From DASQMT01 sp963835735 (GTDB taxonomy: Bacteria > Actinomycetota > Thermoleophilia > Solirubrobacterales > Solirubrobacteraceae), in NCBI GenBank assembly GCA_963835735.1, contig CAWIGP010000007.1, positions 248,001 to 312,000 of the forward strand: a stretch of DNA of 64,000 nt, given 5' to 3'. A program made the translations under genes and the position numbers. Under the pieces are notes generated by a model. The model was not told the DNA's origin, made no database searches, and saw only the letters and a list, made by a program, of their open reading frames with translations. Below, piece after piece: positions 52,350 to 60,824 of the stretch. Position 1 is the stretch's first letter. Every line of letters starts with the position of its first letter.

Positions 52350-53504
52350 CTACGCGGCCGAGCGGAGCCCGCGATTGGGGCTGCCGTCGGGTCGGGGTGG
52401 CACGGAGGATTTACTGCGGTAGCGCAGCTGCGACGAGGGGTCCCAGAGGGTGACGTCCAGCGTCGGCGCGGCGGCGGCGATGTGCTCGCCGATCGGGTCG
52501 GGCGTGCTGCCGTCCAGCCAGCCGGCGCGGTTGTCGGGGCGGGGGTTGGAGCCGTTGTCGGGCTGCGCGGCGATGTTGAGGCCCAGCTCCTCGAACATCG
52601 CGTGATCCTCCTCCGGCTGGTTGCCCAGCGTGGTGAGGAAGTTGCCGAGCATGACGCCGTTGATGCCGGCCTTGACCGCCAGCGCCTGCAGCTCCGCGAG
52701 GTTCTCGGTGCGACCGCCGCAGAGCCGGAACAGCGCGTCCGGCAGGATCAGCCGGAAGATCGCGATCCACTTGACCGCCTCCCACGGATCCATGAAGTCG
52801 CGGTCGCCGAACTTCGTCCCCGGCCGCGGGTTGAGCAGGTTGATCGGCACCGACGTCGGATCGATCGCGGCCAGCTCGAACGCCATCTCGACGCGCTGCT
52901 CGCGCGTCTCGCCGAGGTTCAGGATCCCGCCTACGCACGTCTCCAGCCCCGCCTCGCGCACCGCCTCGATCGTTCGCAGCCGCCCCTCGTACTGGACTGT
53001 GCTCGACACCTCGGGGTAGTAGGAGCGCGCGGTCTCGACGTTGTGATGCACGCGCTGGATCCCGGCCTCCTTGAGCTGCCGGGCGCGCTTGACGCTCATG
53101 TGCCCGACCGACGCGCAGCGCTTCAGGTTCGTCTGCTCGGCGACCAGCCGCGCGCCCTCGAGGATCGCCTCGAAGTCGCGCTTGGACAGGCCCTGGCCCT
53201 GCGTGACCATGCAGAACCGGTGCGCGCCCGCCGCCTCGGCGGCCTTGGCGTGCTCGAGGATCTGCTCCGCCGACATCATCGCGTGCATCGGCGTCTCGGC
53301 CTCGGCGAAGCGCGACTGCGCGCAGAAGCCGCAGTCCTCCGCGCACCCGCCCGACTTCGCGTTCACCAGCGAGCACAGGTCGGTGGAGTCGTCGAATCGC
53401 TCCACCCGCACCCGCCATGCGCGCTCCACCAGCGCCTCGATCTCGGCGTGGTCCTCCAGCTCACCCAGCCGGAGCGCCTCCTCGCGGGTGATCAGCGGCG
53501 GCAT
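52350..53504 (-). CDS. bioB: Biotin synthase BioB
   Basis: 384 residues; radical-SAM enzyme that inserts sulfur into dethiobiotin. The [4Fe-4S] cysteines are C54, C58 and C61 (CAEDCGFC). RCASVGHMS, RVHHNVETARSYYPEV and the [2Fe-2S]-binding arginine-containing NLLNPRPGTKFG and CGGRTENLAELQ are present. About 75 residues beyond the usual end form a polar tail. TAGGGT lies 6 bases before the ATG. Confidence 0.96.
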   Translation of the reverse strand: MPPLITREEALRLGELEDHAEIEALVERAWRVRVERFDDSTDLCSLVNAKSGGCAEDCGFCAQSRFAEAETPMHAMMSAEQILEHAKAAEAAGAHRFCMVTQGQGLSKRDFEAILEGARLVAEQTNLKRCASVGHMSVKRARQLKEAGIQRVHHNVETARSYYPEVSSTVQYEGRLRTIEAVREAGLETCVGGILNLGETREQRVEMAFELAAIDPTSVPINLLNPRPGTKFGDRDFMDPWEAVKWIAIFRLILPDALFRLCGGRTENLAELQALAVKAGINGVMLGNFLTTLGNQPEEDHAMFEELGLNIAAQPDNGSNPRPDNRAGWLDGSTPDPIGEHIAAAAPTLDVTLWDPSSQLRYRSKSSVPPRPDGSPNRGLRSAA

Positions 53505-53510
53505 GGCGGC

Positions 53511-53516
53511 ACCCTA
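53511..53516 (-). promoter_or_regulatory. -10 box TAGGGT for the bioBFD operon
   Basis: Minus strand, 6 bases upstream of the bioB ATG, without a ribosome site. Confidence 0.45.
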
Positions 53517-53539
53517 TGCGTGCGGCCGGACGGAGCGGC

Positions 53540-54566
53540 ATGATGCCCGCGGTGGCGACGGAGCGTGCGGACATCCGGCTCCCGGTGAGCGAGCGCGGCC
53601 CGCTGACGGTGCTGTTGCATCGGCTCGGGATCGCTGCGCTGCTCGTGGTGATCGTCTCCGTCATCACGTACCTCGGTCGCGAGGGCTTCCGCGACTCGAA
53701 CGGCGGCGAGGTCGGGCTGCTCGACGCGTTCTACTTCGGCGCGGTCAGCGTGACCTCGACCGGCTACGGCGACATCACGCCGGTGACCGACGGCGCCCGG
53801 CTGGTCAACGTGCTCATCGTGATGCCCGCGGGCGTGCTGTTCCTCGTCATCCTGGTGTCGACGACGCTGGAGGTGCTCGCCGAGCGCACGCGCAGCGTCT
53901 ATCGCGAGAAGCGCTGGAGGAGGACCTTGCAGAATCACACCATCGTCTGTGGCTACGGCGTCAAGGGTCGCGTCGCGATCGAGACGCTGCTCGCCCTCGG
54001 GACCCGGCCGGACGCGATCGTCGTGATCGACGTGCGTACCGAGGCGGCGGAGGAGGCCAGGCGGGCCGGGCATGCGGGCGTGGTCGCGGACGCGAGCGCG
54101 TCGTCGGGGCTGGAGTCGGCCGGCGTCCGCGACGCGGCGGCCGTGATCGTCACGCCGGAGCGCGACGACACCGCGGTCCTGATCACGCTCACCGCGCGCG
54201 AGCTCAACCCGCGCGCGCGGATCGTCGCGTCGGCGCGCGAGACCGAGAACGCACATCTCCTCGAGCAGGGCGGGGCGGACTCGGTCGTCGTCTCCTCGGG
54301 CGCCGCCGGGCGGCTGCTCGGCCACGCGGTCAAGAGCCCGCGCGTCGTCGGCGTGCTCGAGGACCTGCTCTCGTTCGGCGCAGGGCTCGACGTGATCGAG
54401 CGCGAGATCGCGGCCGGCGAGGCGGGTCAGACGCTCGCGGCGCTGCCGGCCTCCGAGCCGGTGCTCGCGGTCGTGCGCGGCGATCAGGTGCTGCGGTTCG
54501 ACGATCCGGCCATCGCCGAGCTGCGGTCCGGCGACCGGCTCGTCTGCCTGTGCAGCAACGCGCTAG
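53540..54566 (+). CDS. Two-helix potassium channel with RCK/TrkA domain, frame shifted at the end
   Basis: About 340 residues. Two membrane helices flank the selectivity filter TSTGYGDITP. The cytosolic RCK part follows with IVCGYGVKGRVAIETLLALG and a TrkA-C-like end. In the written frame there is no stop and the ORF continues to 54853 over the antisense of the next gene. A TAG at 54564-54566, one base out of frame, would give the CTAG end shared with the convergent peptidase, as seen twice elsewhere. Either ATG at 53540 or 53543 can start; GGAG is just upstream. Confidence 0.85.
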
Positions 54567-55189
54567 CGGATCCGCACGTGCAGGTGGTCGTCGTGGTGCG
54601 CGAGCTTCACGACGACCTTGCGCGGCCCGCGCAGATCCAGTCGCGGGCCGGTGTACAGGTGCGTCGCGCCGGCGTCGAGGAACCGGTCGACCAGGTCTTG
54701 CGAGAGCTGCTGGTCGACCATCTCGGGCGCCCATGCGCGGAGCTCGAGCCCGTCGAGGCGTGGGTACAAGATGTCGACGTCGAGCCCGTTCTGGTGCGAC
54801 ACGTGACCGAGGCCGCCGAAGTTCTTCCCGAACGGGCCGCCGTGCGGGCGTGAGAGGTCGGCGACGCCGACGCGCGGCGCGTACGGATTTGCCGCGCGGT
54901 ATTCGGCGAGCACGTCGAGCACCGTGCGCACCAGCCGGTCGGTGCCCCAGCGGCGCCACGGACGGTTCGGCGACTCGCGCAGCGCGAAGTCATAGGTCCA
55001 GAAGTCGCGCCCCTCGGCGGGCAGCTGGACGCCGTCGACGAGCCGGCCCGCGTACGGCCTTCCGATCGCGCGAGATTCCCGCCATTCGATCGGCGGATCG
55101 ACCGCGACCGGGACGGGGTCGATCTGCATGGCGCCCGCGCTCGCTGGCAGCGCGAGCGTGACGACGAGTGCGAGCAGCAGGCAACGCAC
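54563..55189 (-). CDS. Penicillin-insensitive murein endopeptidase-like (MepA/M74)
   Basis: 208 residues with a signal peptide (CLLLALVVTLALPASAGA). The MepA/LAS metallopeptidase metal motif is present: GLGHVSHQNGLDVDILYPR (H and D) and LAHHDDHLHVRIR. It would cleave cross-links in peptidoglycan outside the membrane. The start is GTG 55189. MepA is usual in proteobacteria, so this is a similar, not identical, enzyme. Confidence 0.85.
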   Translation of the reverse strand: MRCLLLALVVTLALPASAGAMQIDPVPVAVDPPIEWRESRAIGRPYAGRLVDGVQLPAEGRDFWTYDFALRESPNRPWRRWGTDRLVRTVLDVLAEYRAANPYAPRVGVADLSRPHGGPFGKNFGGLGHVSHQNGLDVDILYPRLDGLELRAWAPEMVDQQLSQDLVDRFLDAGATHLYTGPRLDLRGPRKVVVKLAHHDDHLHVRIR

Positions 55190-55202
55190 CCCTTCATTGT
55201 TG

Positions 55203-55999
55203 CTAACGACCCCTCCAGCGCGGCGCGCGCTTCTCCGCGAACGCCCGTACGCCCTCGAAGAAGTCCTCGCTGCCGAAGCAGGCGTCACGCAGCGCGACGA
55301 GCTCGTCCTCGACCGCGGGATCGAGCGCACCGCGGGCGGCGAGCAGCGCGCGGATCACCCGCTTGTTGCCGACCAGCGAGAGCGGCGCGTTGGCCGCGAT
55401 CTCGGCCGCGAGCTCGATCGCCGCGCGCGGCGACCTCGTCCGCCGGCAGCACCTCGCCGACCAGGCCCCAGCTCAGCGCCTCCTCGGCGCCGACGTTGCG
55501 CGCGGTGAAGAACAGCTCGCGCGTCCGCGGCGCCCCGATCGCGTCGAGGAACTTGCGCAGCCCCGTGTGCGAGTAGATCAGGCCGAGCCGGGCGGGCGGC
55601 ATGCCGAGGCGCGCGTCGGCGCTGCACAGGCGCAGGTCGCACGACAGCGCCAGCTCGAGCCCGCCGCCGATCGCGTGGCCGTTCAGCGCCGCGAGCACCG
55701 GGTACGGGATACGCGTCGAGCGCCTCGATGGCGGCGGTGAACGGGTGGGCCACGATCGCCTCGGCCGCGCGCGCGAAGTCGTCTTGCGGCAGCGCGCCGA
55801 TGTCGTAGCCGGCGGAGAACACCTTCCCCGTGGCGGTGAGCAGCAGGCAGCGGGCGTCAAGGGTCGGCAGGACGGCGGCGAGCGCGTCGAGGATGTCGTG
55901 GTCGAGCGCGTTGCGCTTGGCCGGGTTGTCGATCGTGAGCCGGGTGACGTGCGGCGCCGGCTCGTCGACCCGCAGCTTCCCGCCGGCGAGCGCCTCCAC
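55203..55999 (-). pseudogene. Enoyl-CoA hydratase/isomerase family, two extra bases
   Basis: The three pieces are each typical: PAKRNALDHDILDAL and SAGYDIGALPQ in the first frame, then NGHAIGGGLELALSCDLRL and ARLGLIYSHTG in the second, then ANAPLSLVGNKRVIRA and EKRAPRWRGR in the third, ending at TAG 55203. Extra bases lie near 55706-55708 and at 55421-55422. The total, 797 bases, is 3n+2, as expected for two insertions. It acts in fatty-acid or amino-acid degradation. The start is GTG 55999, three bases behind the biotinyl carrier stop. Confidence 0.85.
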
Positions 56000-56002
56000 G
56001 GC

Positions 56003-56215
56003 CTACTCGAGCACGACCAGCGTTTCGCCCTCCGAGACCGCCTGTCCCTCCTCGACGCGGATCTCGGAGACGGTCCCCTCGTCCTCGGCCTCGATCGGCA
56101 TCTCCATCTTCATCGACTCGAGGATCACGACGGTGTCGCCCTCCTCAACCGTGTCGCCGACCTTCACCTCGATCTTCCACACGGTGCCCGTGATGTGGGC
56201 CTCGATGTTCGCCAC
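56003..56215 (-). CDS. Biotin carboxyl carrier-type protein
   Basis: 70 residues, a single biotinyl/lipoyl domain. The biotinylation site is K36 in ILESMKMEMP. It carries CO2 for an acyl-CoA carboxylase whose other subunits are not here. GGAGGAG lies 4 bases before the GTG. It leads a short operon with the enoyl-CoA hydratase gene and depends on the biotin made by the bio genes nearby. Confidence 0.93.
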   Translation of the reverse strand: MANIEAHITGTVWKIEVKVGDTVEEGDTVVILESMKMEMPIEAEDEGTVSEIRVEEGQAVSEGETLVVLE

Positions 56216-56271
56216 GCTGCTCCTCCGGCTCGTCGGACAGGTTTACGGACGATATCCGCGCGGCCGGAAGG

Positions 56272-56277
56272 TAGATT
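56272..56277 (+). promoter_or_regulatory. -10 box TAGATT for a leaderless mRNA
   Basis: 6 bases before the ATG at 56284; no Shine-Dalgarno sequence. Confidence 0.45.
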
Positions 56278-56283
56278 TTGATC

Positions 56284-57003
56284 ATGGCGACGACGCCGCC
56301 CGACCTGGCGCCGATGAAGGCGCAGATCTACAAGGATCCGCGCCCGAAGGAGTACTTCGACCGCTTTCACGAGCGCGCGCGCACGCGCGAGCCGGACTGG
56401 GTCTACGAGGTGGTGCGCGTGCTCACCTCGATCTACGCGTGGACGTTCTTCCGCGCGCGCGGATCCGGTGCGGAGAAGGTGCCGCACACCGGCCCGGTCA
56501 TCCTGGCGCCGAACCACTTCTCGTTCATGGACCACTTCTTCGCGGGCGCGTTCATCCGCCGGCGGGTGCGGTTCATGGCGAAGTCGCAGCTGTTCTCGCC
56601 TCCCGCGCAGTGGGTCTACACGCACGGCGGCGTGTTCCCCGTGCGGCGCGGCTACCAGGACGAGGACGCGTTCCTCACGGCGGAAGGGATCCTCGCCCGC
56701 GGCGGCGCGATCGTGATGTACCTGGAGGGCGGCCGCTCGCGCACCGGCACGCTGTCCGAGCAGCCCAAGCGCGGGATCGGGAAGCTGGCGCTGGAGTCCG
56801 GCGCGCCGGTTGTGCCGGTCGCGATCCACGGCTCCTCGCGCGTGCGCAACTGGAAGCGGCTGCAGTTCCCGAAGGTCCAGGTCCGCTACGGCGACGCGAT
56901 CCGGTGGCCGCAGGTGAGCGAGCCGACGCGCGACCAGCAGCAGGCGGTCGCGAACGAGATCTTCGCGCGGATCAGGGCGCTGTACGCGACGCTGGACGGC
57001 TGA
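56284..57003 (+). CDS. plsC: 1-acylglycerol-3-phosphate acyltransferase-like (PlsC)
   Basis: 239 residues. Acyl transfer to lysophosphatidate in phospholipid synthesis. HX4D is H78...D83 in NHFSFMDH, and the acceptor motif is YLEGGRSRTG. PVVPVAIHGSS is the third block. The start is the ATG at 56284, supported by the TAGATT box; a TTG two codons earlier is unlikely. Confidence 0.9.
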   Translation: MATTPPDLAPMKAQIYKDPRPKEYFDRFHERARTREPDWVYEVVRVLTSIYAWTFFRARGSGAEKVPHTGPVILAPNHFSFMDHFFAGAFIRRRVRFMAKSQLFSPPAQWVYTHGGVFPVRRGYQDEDAFLTAEGILARGGAIVMYLEGGRSRTGTLSEQPKRGIGKLALESGAPVVPVAIHGSSRVRNWKRLQFPKVQVRYGDAIRWPQVSEPTRDQQQAVANEIFARIRALYATLDG

Positions 57004-57070
57004 GCAAGCGGCGCAGCGAGGGCTCGGGCTGCGTGTGCTCACGCGGTGCCGCGAGGCCGCCTGTCATCGC

Positions 57071-57100
57071 TTGACCGGTTCCGGCTCGCGTGGTTAGGGT
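57071..57100 (+). promoter_or_regulatory. Sigma70-like promoter
   Basis: TTGACC (57071-57076), an 18-base spacer, TAGGGT (57095-57100), ~46 bases before the start of the next gene. Confidence 0.4.
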
Positions 57101-57146
57101 TGGCGTAGCGGGCAGCCCCTGTCCGTTCCCCAACAAGGAGGTTGGC

Positions 57147-57455
57147 ATGAAGTACTTCGTGGCGGCAAGGCCGGGTCCGATGCCTCCGACACCTGAGCAG
57201 TTCGACGCGGCGTTCGCATGGCTGCAGGACAGGCTTGACGACGGCACTTTTGACTGCGTGTACGGGTTCATGGAGGGCGGCGGCTTCAGCATCGCGAACG
57301 CCGACTCGCACCGCGATGCGCTCGACCTGATGGCCGCCTACCCGCTGTTCGGGCGGGTCATCTTCGAGGTCCGGCCGCTGCTCGGGTTCAAGGAAGGCTT
57401 CGATACCGTCCGGGCCAAGCTGGTCGATGCTCAGGAGGCAATGGCCGCGCGGTAG
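57147..57455 (+). CDS. Muconolactone delta-isomerase-like (DUF3303-type) protein
   Basis: 102 residues with a dimeric alpha/beta-barrel pattern: MKYFVAARPGPMPPTPEQFDAAFAW, VYGFMEGGGFSIANADSHRDAL, GRVIFEVRPLL. AAGGAGG lies 5 bases before the ATG. Relatives isomerise or bind small aromatics; the function here is unknown. Confidence 0.8.
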   Translation: MKYFVAARPGPMPPTPEQFDAAFAWLQDRLDDGTFDCVYGFMEGGGFSIANADSHRDALDLMAAYPLFGRVIFEVRPLLGFKEGFDTVRAKLVDAQEAMAAR

Positions 57456-57669
57456 CGCCGGCCGCTTGCCGAGCTCCCCGGGGGCCGCAAGGTCGTCGCA
57501 CCAGGCGGTCGAGTTCAGCCCCACCGAAGAGCTCGGCCGGACCATCCTCGTCTGATGCGCTCAGTCGTCCTCGTTTGGGGCGCTCCCGCTTGGAGGTCAG
57601 GGTTGACCCTAGGATTCGGACGGGAGATGCAGGGCCTGCTCGGTGGTCGGCTCGAGGCGCGATACGTAC

Positions 57670-57855
57670 GGTCGCCGCATGACTCGCCGGGTCGTGCACG
57701 AGCGCTGCGACCGGCGCACCCTCTTCACCGATGAGCGTCACTGCGCGTCGCCCATCGCCGTCGCGAGCCGGCAGCTGCACCGCCCGCCCCGCCTCGTCGA
57801 CCCACCCGGCGTGCGGGTCGATTCGGTATGCGGCTGCGCGTCCAGCGTCGCTCAT
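57670..57855 (-). pseudogene. Histidine-kinase sensor fragment (decayed)
   Basis: Lies in a 460-base stretch (57456-57915) with no intact gene. On the minus strand the frame reads AAYRIDPHAGWVDEAGRAVQ and RRAVTLIGEEGAPVAALVHD, which resembles the pre-kinase region of actinobacterial histidine kinases of the DUF/GAF-like type. No start, phosphoacceptor or ATP-binding part remains, and flanking DNA gives no sense. It is a gene remnant. Confidence 0.5.
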
Positions 57856-57915
57856 CCGCCGTCCACCTGGCCCGCGGACGCGACGATCTCGGCACACTTC
57901 CCGCGCACGAAGGTG

Positions 57916-58389
57916 ATGAACGAACCCTCTCCCTCAAAGCTCGCCGTTCTCCGACCCGGACTGCTGCCAGGCGTCGGGATCACCTACTCCGGCAGCGTCG
58001 CAGCGCAGATCACGGCGCGGCTCGAGGAGCTCGGGGCGACCAGCGGCGCCGACGTCCTGGTCCATGGCGCCGCGAACGGCGGGCGCGAGGCGCTGGACGA
58101 AGCCTGGGACGCGATCCGCGAGCACAAGGCGCCGCTGATCGTGCTGCTCGCCCCGCGGCCCGGAGACGCCCACCACGAAGCCGCGCGCGCCGGCCTCGAG
58201 AACCTCGCCCGCACGCTCAGCATCGAGTGGGCGCGGCACGGGATCCGCGCCGTGACGATCCTCCAGGGCGCCGACCCGCACGCGACCGCCGAGCTCGTCG
58301 CGTTCCTCGCCTCGAAGGCGGGCGCCTACTACGCCGGCTGCGCGTTCACCCTTCGCCCGCCCACGGCACCTCGACCGAGTCCTCCGTAG
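57916..58389 (+). CDS. Truncated SDR-like protein
   Basis: 157 residues. The middle and C-terminal blocks of a short-chain dehydrogenase are recognisable (ARLEELGATSGADVLVHGAAN, ENLARTLSIEWARHGIRAVTI), but the glycine-rich NAD motif and the YxxxK active site are missing. It may be a regulatory remnant or a non-catalytic paralogue. GAAGG precedes the GTG-ATG pair. The end overlaps the convergent cupin gene by 44 bases. Confidence 0.55.
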   Translation: MNEPSPSKLAVLRPGLLPGVGITYSGSVAAQITARLEELGATSGADVLVHGAANGGREALDEAWDAIREHKAPLIVLLAPRPGDAHHEAARAGLENLARTLSIEWARHGIRAVTILQGADPHATAELVAFLASKAGAYYAGCAFTLRPPTAPRPSPP

Positions 58390-58726
58390 GCGAGTCGCGC
58401 GCGACCACGTACTCCGCCGGCTCGGACTGCGAGCGGTTGACGACGATGTGCGTCTGGCGCGGCGGGACGTAGAGCATGTCGCCCGGCTCGACCGTCAGCC
58501 GGTCCTCGAGATGGTCGCCCCAGCGGATCTCGATGCTCCCGGTGAGCATGTAGAGCGCGCTCTCGCAGTTCGCGTGGTAGTGCGGCCGCGACTGCGCGCC
58601 CGCCGGCACGCGGAAGCGGCCCATGAACAGGTTCGTGGCGCCGGTCGTGGCCTGGGAGATCTCCGATCCCCCGACCACCCCGCGCGGCGTGGCGCGCTCC
58701 TCGGCGGAGGGCTTGACGAGCTTCAT
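58346..58726 (-). CDS. Cupin-domain protein
   Basis: 126 residues, one cupin barrel: RPHYHANCESALYMLTGSIE (metal HxH...E) and VEPGDMLYVPPRQTH. It is a small metal-binding enzyme or sensor. It is the third gene of the acyl-CoA dehydrogenase operon, coupled by ATGA. Confidence 0.87.
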   Translation of the reverse strand: MKLVKPSAEERATPRGVVGGSEISQATTGATNLFMGRFRVPAGAQSRPHYHANCESALYMLTGSIEIRWGDHLEDRLTVEPGDMLYVPPRQTHIVVNRSQSEPAEYVVARDSPTEDSVEVPWAGEG

Positions 58727-59550
58727 GTGGTCATCCCGGTGAACTGACCTCCCGTGATGTTGAGCACCTGGCCGTGGACGAAGTTCGACCACGGCGAGCA
58801 GAGGAAGAACACGCCGCCGGCGGCCTCCTCCGGCGTGCCCGTTCGGCCGAGCGGGATCAGCATCGAGGCCATCCCGCGCATCTGGTCGGGGATCCCGAGC
58901 TGGACCTTCTCCCCGCCGATCTCCATCTGGTTCTCCTCGACCTTGGACGCCGTCAGCCGCGTCTCGATCCACCCGAACGCGACCGCGTTGACGTTGATCT
59001 TGAACTGGCCCCACTCCTTCGCCAGCGTCTTGGTCAGCCCGACGACCGCGGACTTGCCGGCCGCGTAGTTCGCCTGGCCGGCGTTGCCCATGGTGCCGGA
59101 GATCGAGGAGACGTTGACGATCTTGCGGAACACCTCCTCGCCGCGCTCGCGCTCGGCCTTGGCCGGCTCGCGCAGGTGCGGCGCCGCGGCGCGGATCACA
59201 CGGAACGGGACGACGGTGTGGATGTCGAGCATGCGCTGGAACGCGTCGTCGGACATCTTGTGGATCGGGGCGTCGGTCGTGTACCCGGCGTTGTTGACGA
59301 TGATGTCGATCTTGCCCCAGGCGTCGATCGCCGTCTGCACGAGCGCGTCGGGCGCCCCCGGCCTGCACAGGTCGCCGCCGTAGACGACGGTCTCGCCCGC
59401 GATCTCCGACGCGGTCTGCTCCGCGACGTCGGCGTCGAGGTCGTTGATCAGCACGCGCGCGCCGTGCTCGCTCAGCAGCTCGGCCGTCGCGCGGCCGATC
59501 CCGCGCGCCGACCCGGTGACGATCGCCACCTTGTCGTCGAGTACGCCCAT
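58723..59550 (-). CDS. Short-chain dehydrogenase/reductase (FabG-like)
   Basis: 275 residues. NAD(P) motif VTGSARGIGRA, NNAG, catalytic S148/S149, Y162 and K166 (NYAAGKSA). It is probably a hydroxyacyl-CoA or other alcohol dehydrogenase, given the operon. GGAGGAG lies before the ATG at 59550. Confidence 0.92.
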   Translation of the reverse strand: MGVLDDKVAIVTGSARGIGRATAELLSEHGARVLINDLDADVAEQTASEIAGETVVYGGDLCRPGAPDALVQTAIDAWGKIDIIVNNAGYTTDAPIHKMSDDAFQRMLDIHTVVPFRVIRAAAPHLREPAKAERERGEEVFRKIVNVSSISGTMGNAGQANYAAGKSAVVGLTKTLAKEWGQFKINVNAVAFGWIETRLTASKVEENQMEIGGEKVQLGIPDQMRGMASMLIPLGRTGTPEEAAGGVFFLCSPWSNFVHGQVLNITGGQFTGMTT

Positions 59551-59592
59551 GGTCTCCTCCAAGTCGATGTTCGGAATGGAGGATTCTGCCTG

Positions 59593-60783
59593 CTAGAGCC
59601 CGTACGAGCGCCCGATCACCTCGAGCATGATCTCGTCGGTGCCGGCGCCGATCCGGTTGAGCCGCATGTCGCGCCACGCGCGCTCGATCCCGTACTCGCG
59701 CATGTAGCCCGCGCCGCCGTGGATCTGCAGGCACTCGTCGGTCACCTCGCAGGCCATCCGCGCCGCGTAGACCTTGGCCATCGAGATCTCGCGCACCGGG
59801 TACTCGCCGTTCGCGAACCGCCAGGCGGTCGTGTAGACGAGCTGCCGCGCGGCCTCGATCTTCGTCGCCATCTCGGCGAACTTGTGCCGCGTCACCTGGA
59901 AGTGGCCGATGCTGCGACCGAACGCCTGGCGTTCCAGCGCGTACTGCAGCGTCTTGTCGAACGCCTTCTGCGCGGCCGCGACGCAGCCCGCGGCGCCGAT
60001 CATGCGCTCGCCCTGGAGCTCCCACATGATGTGGAAGAAGCCCTTTCCCTCCTCGCCGAGCAGCGCGCCGGCCGGGACCCGCACGCCCTCGAACGCGAGC
60101 AGCGCGGTGTCGGAGGCGTGCATCCCGAGCTTGACGAGCTTCTGCTCGCGCACCACGCCCGGCAGGTCCATGTCGACGATGAACAGGCTGAACCCGTCGT
60201 GCCCGGCGTCGGGGTCGGTCTTGGTGACCAGCACGATGTAGTCGGCCCGGTGGCCGTTGGTGATGAACGTCTTCGAGCCGTCGATCACCCACTCGTCGCC
60301 GTCGCGCACCGCGCGCGTGCGGATGCCGGACACGTCGGAGCCGGCGTCGGGCTCGGTGATCCCGAGGCAGCCGATCTTCTCGCCGGCGATCGACGGGACG
60401 AGGTAGCGCTGCTTCTGCTCCTCGGTCCCGAGCACGTGGATCGGCGGCGTGACCATGTCGGTCTGCACCGCGACGCCCATCGCCAGCCCGCCGCAGTTGG
60501 CGTGCACCATCTCCTCGGCCAGCACGATGCTCGCGATGTAGTCGCCGCCCTGCCCGCCGTACTCCTCCGGATACGAGAGGCCGAGGAACCCCAGCTCGCC
60601 CATGCGCCGGAGAGCCGAGTCGGGGAACGTCGTCTCCTCCCACTCCTCGGCGTGCGGCGCGAGCTCCTTGGTCACGAACGCGCGGATCGACTCGCGCAGG
60701 CGGTCGTGCTCCTCGGTGAAGATGAAGTGCCGCCGTGGGGCGGCGAAGTCGGGCTTGAGGACGTCGGCGGCCGGGGTTCCCAT
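59593..60783 (-). CDS. Acyl-CoA dehydrogenase
   Basis: 396 residues; FAD enzyme of fatty-acid or amino-acid degradation. FLGLSYPEEYGGQGGDY, CLGITEPDAGSDVSGIRT, KTFITNGHRADYIVLVTKT, RQAFGRSIGHFQVTRHKFAEM, QIHGGAGYMREYGIERAWRD and GAGTDEIMLEVI follow the family order. It is first in an operon with SDR and cupin. A promoter with an inverted repeat stands directly before its ATG. Confidence 0.95.
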   Translation of the reverse strand: MGTPAADVLKPDFAAPRRHFIFTEEHDRLRESIRAFVTKELAPHAEEWEETTFPDSALRRMGELGFLGLSYPEEYGGQGGDYIASIVLAEEMVHANCGGLAMGVAVQTDMVTPPIHVLGTEEQKQRYLVPSIAGEKIGCLGITEPDAGSDVSGIRTRAVRDGDEWVIDGSKTFITNGHRADYIVLVTKTDPDAGHDGFSLFIVDMDLPGVVREQKLVKLGMHASDTALLAFEGVRVPAGALLGEEGKGFFHIMWELQGERMIGAAGCVAAAQKAFDKTLQYALERQAFGRSIGHFQVTRHKFAEMATKIEAARQLVYTTAWRFANGEYPVREISMAKVYAARMACEVTDECLQIHGGAGYMREYGIERAWRDMRLNRIGAGTDEIMLEVIGRSYGL

Positions 60784-60820
60784 GAAAGTGGACAGTAAGA
60801 CTTCCCACTTTCGATGGCAA
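60784..60820 (-). promoter_or_regulatory. Promoter with palindromic operator for the acyl-CoA dehydrogenase operon
   Basis: Minus strand: TTGCCA (60815-60820), 17 bases, TACTGT (60792-60797), then the ATG 8 bases later. The inverted repeat GAAAGTGG/CCACTTTC (60784-60791 and 60805-60812) brackets the -10 box. This is as expected for a TetR-type repressor site; the regulator is not in the window. Confidence 0.55.
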
Positions 60821-60824
60821 CCGC

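Noticed and set aside
53505..53539. Biotin-repressor or riboswitch site before bioB
   Set aside because: The gap is only ~35 bases, has no TTGT...ACAA-type palindrome, and the -10 box lies 6 bases from the start codon.
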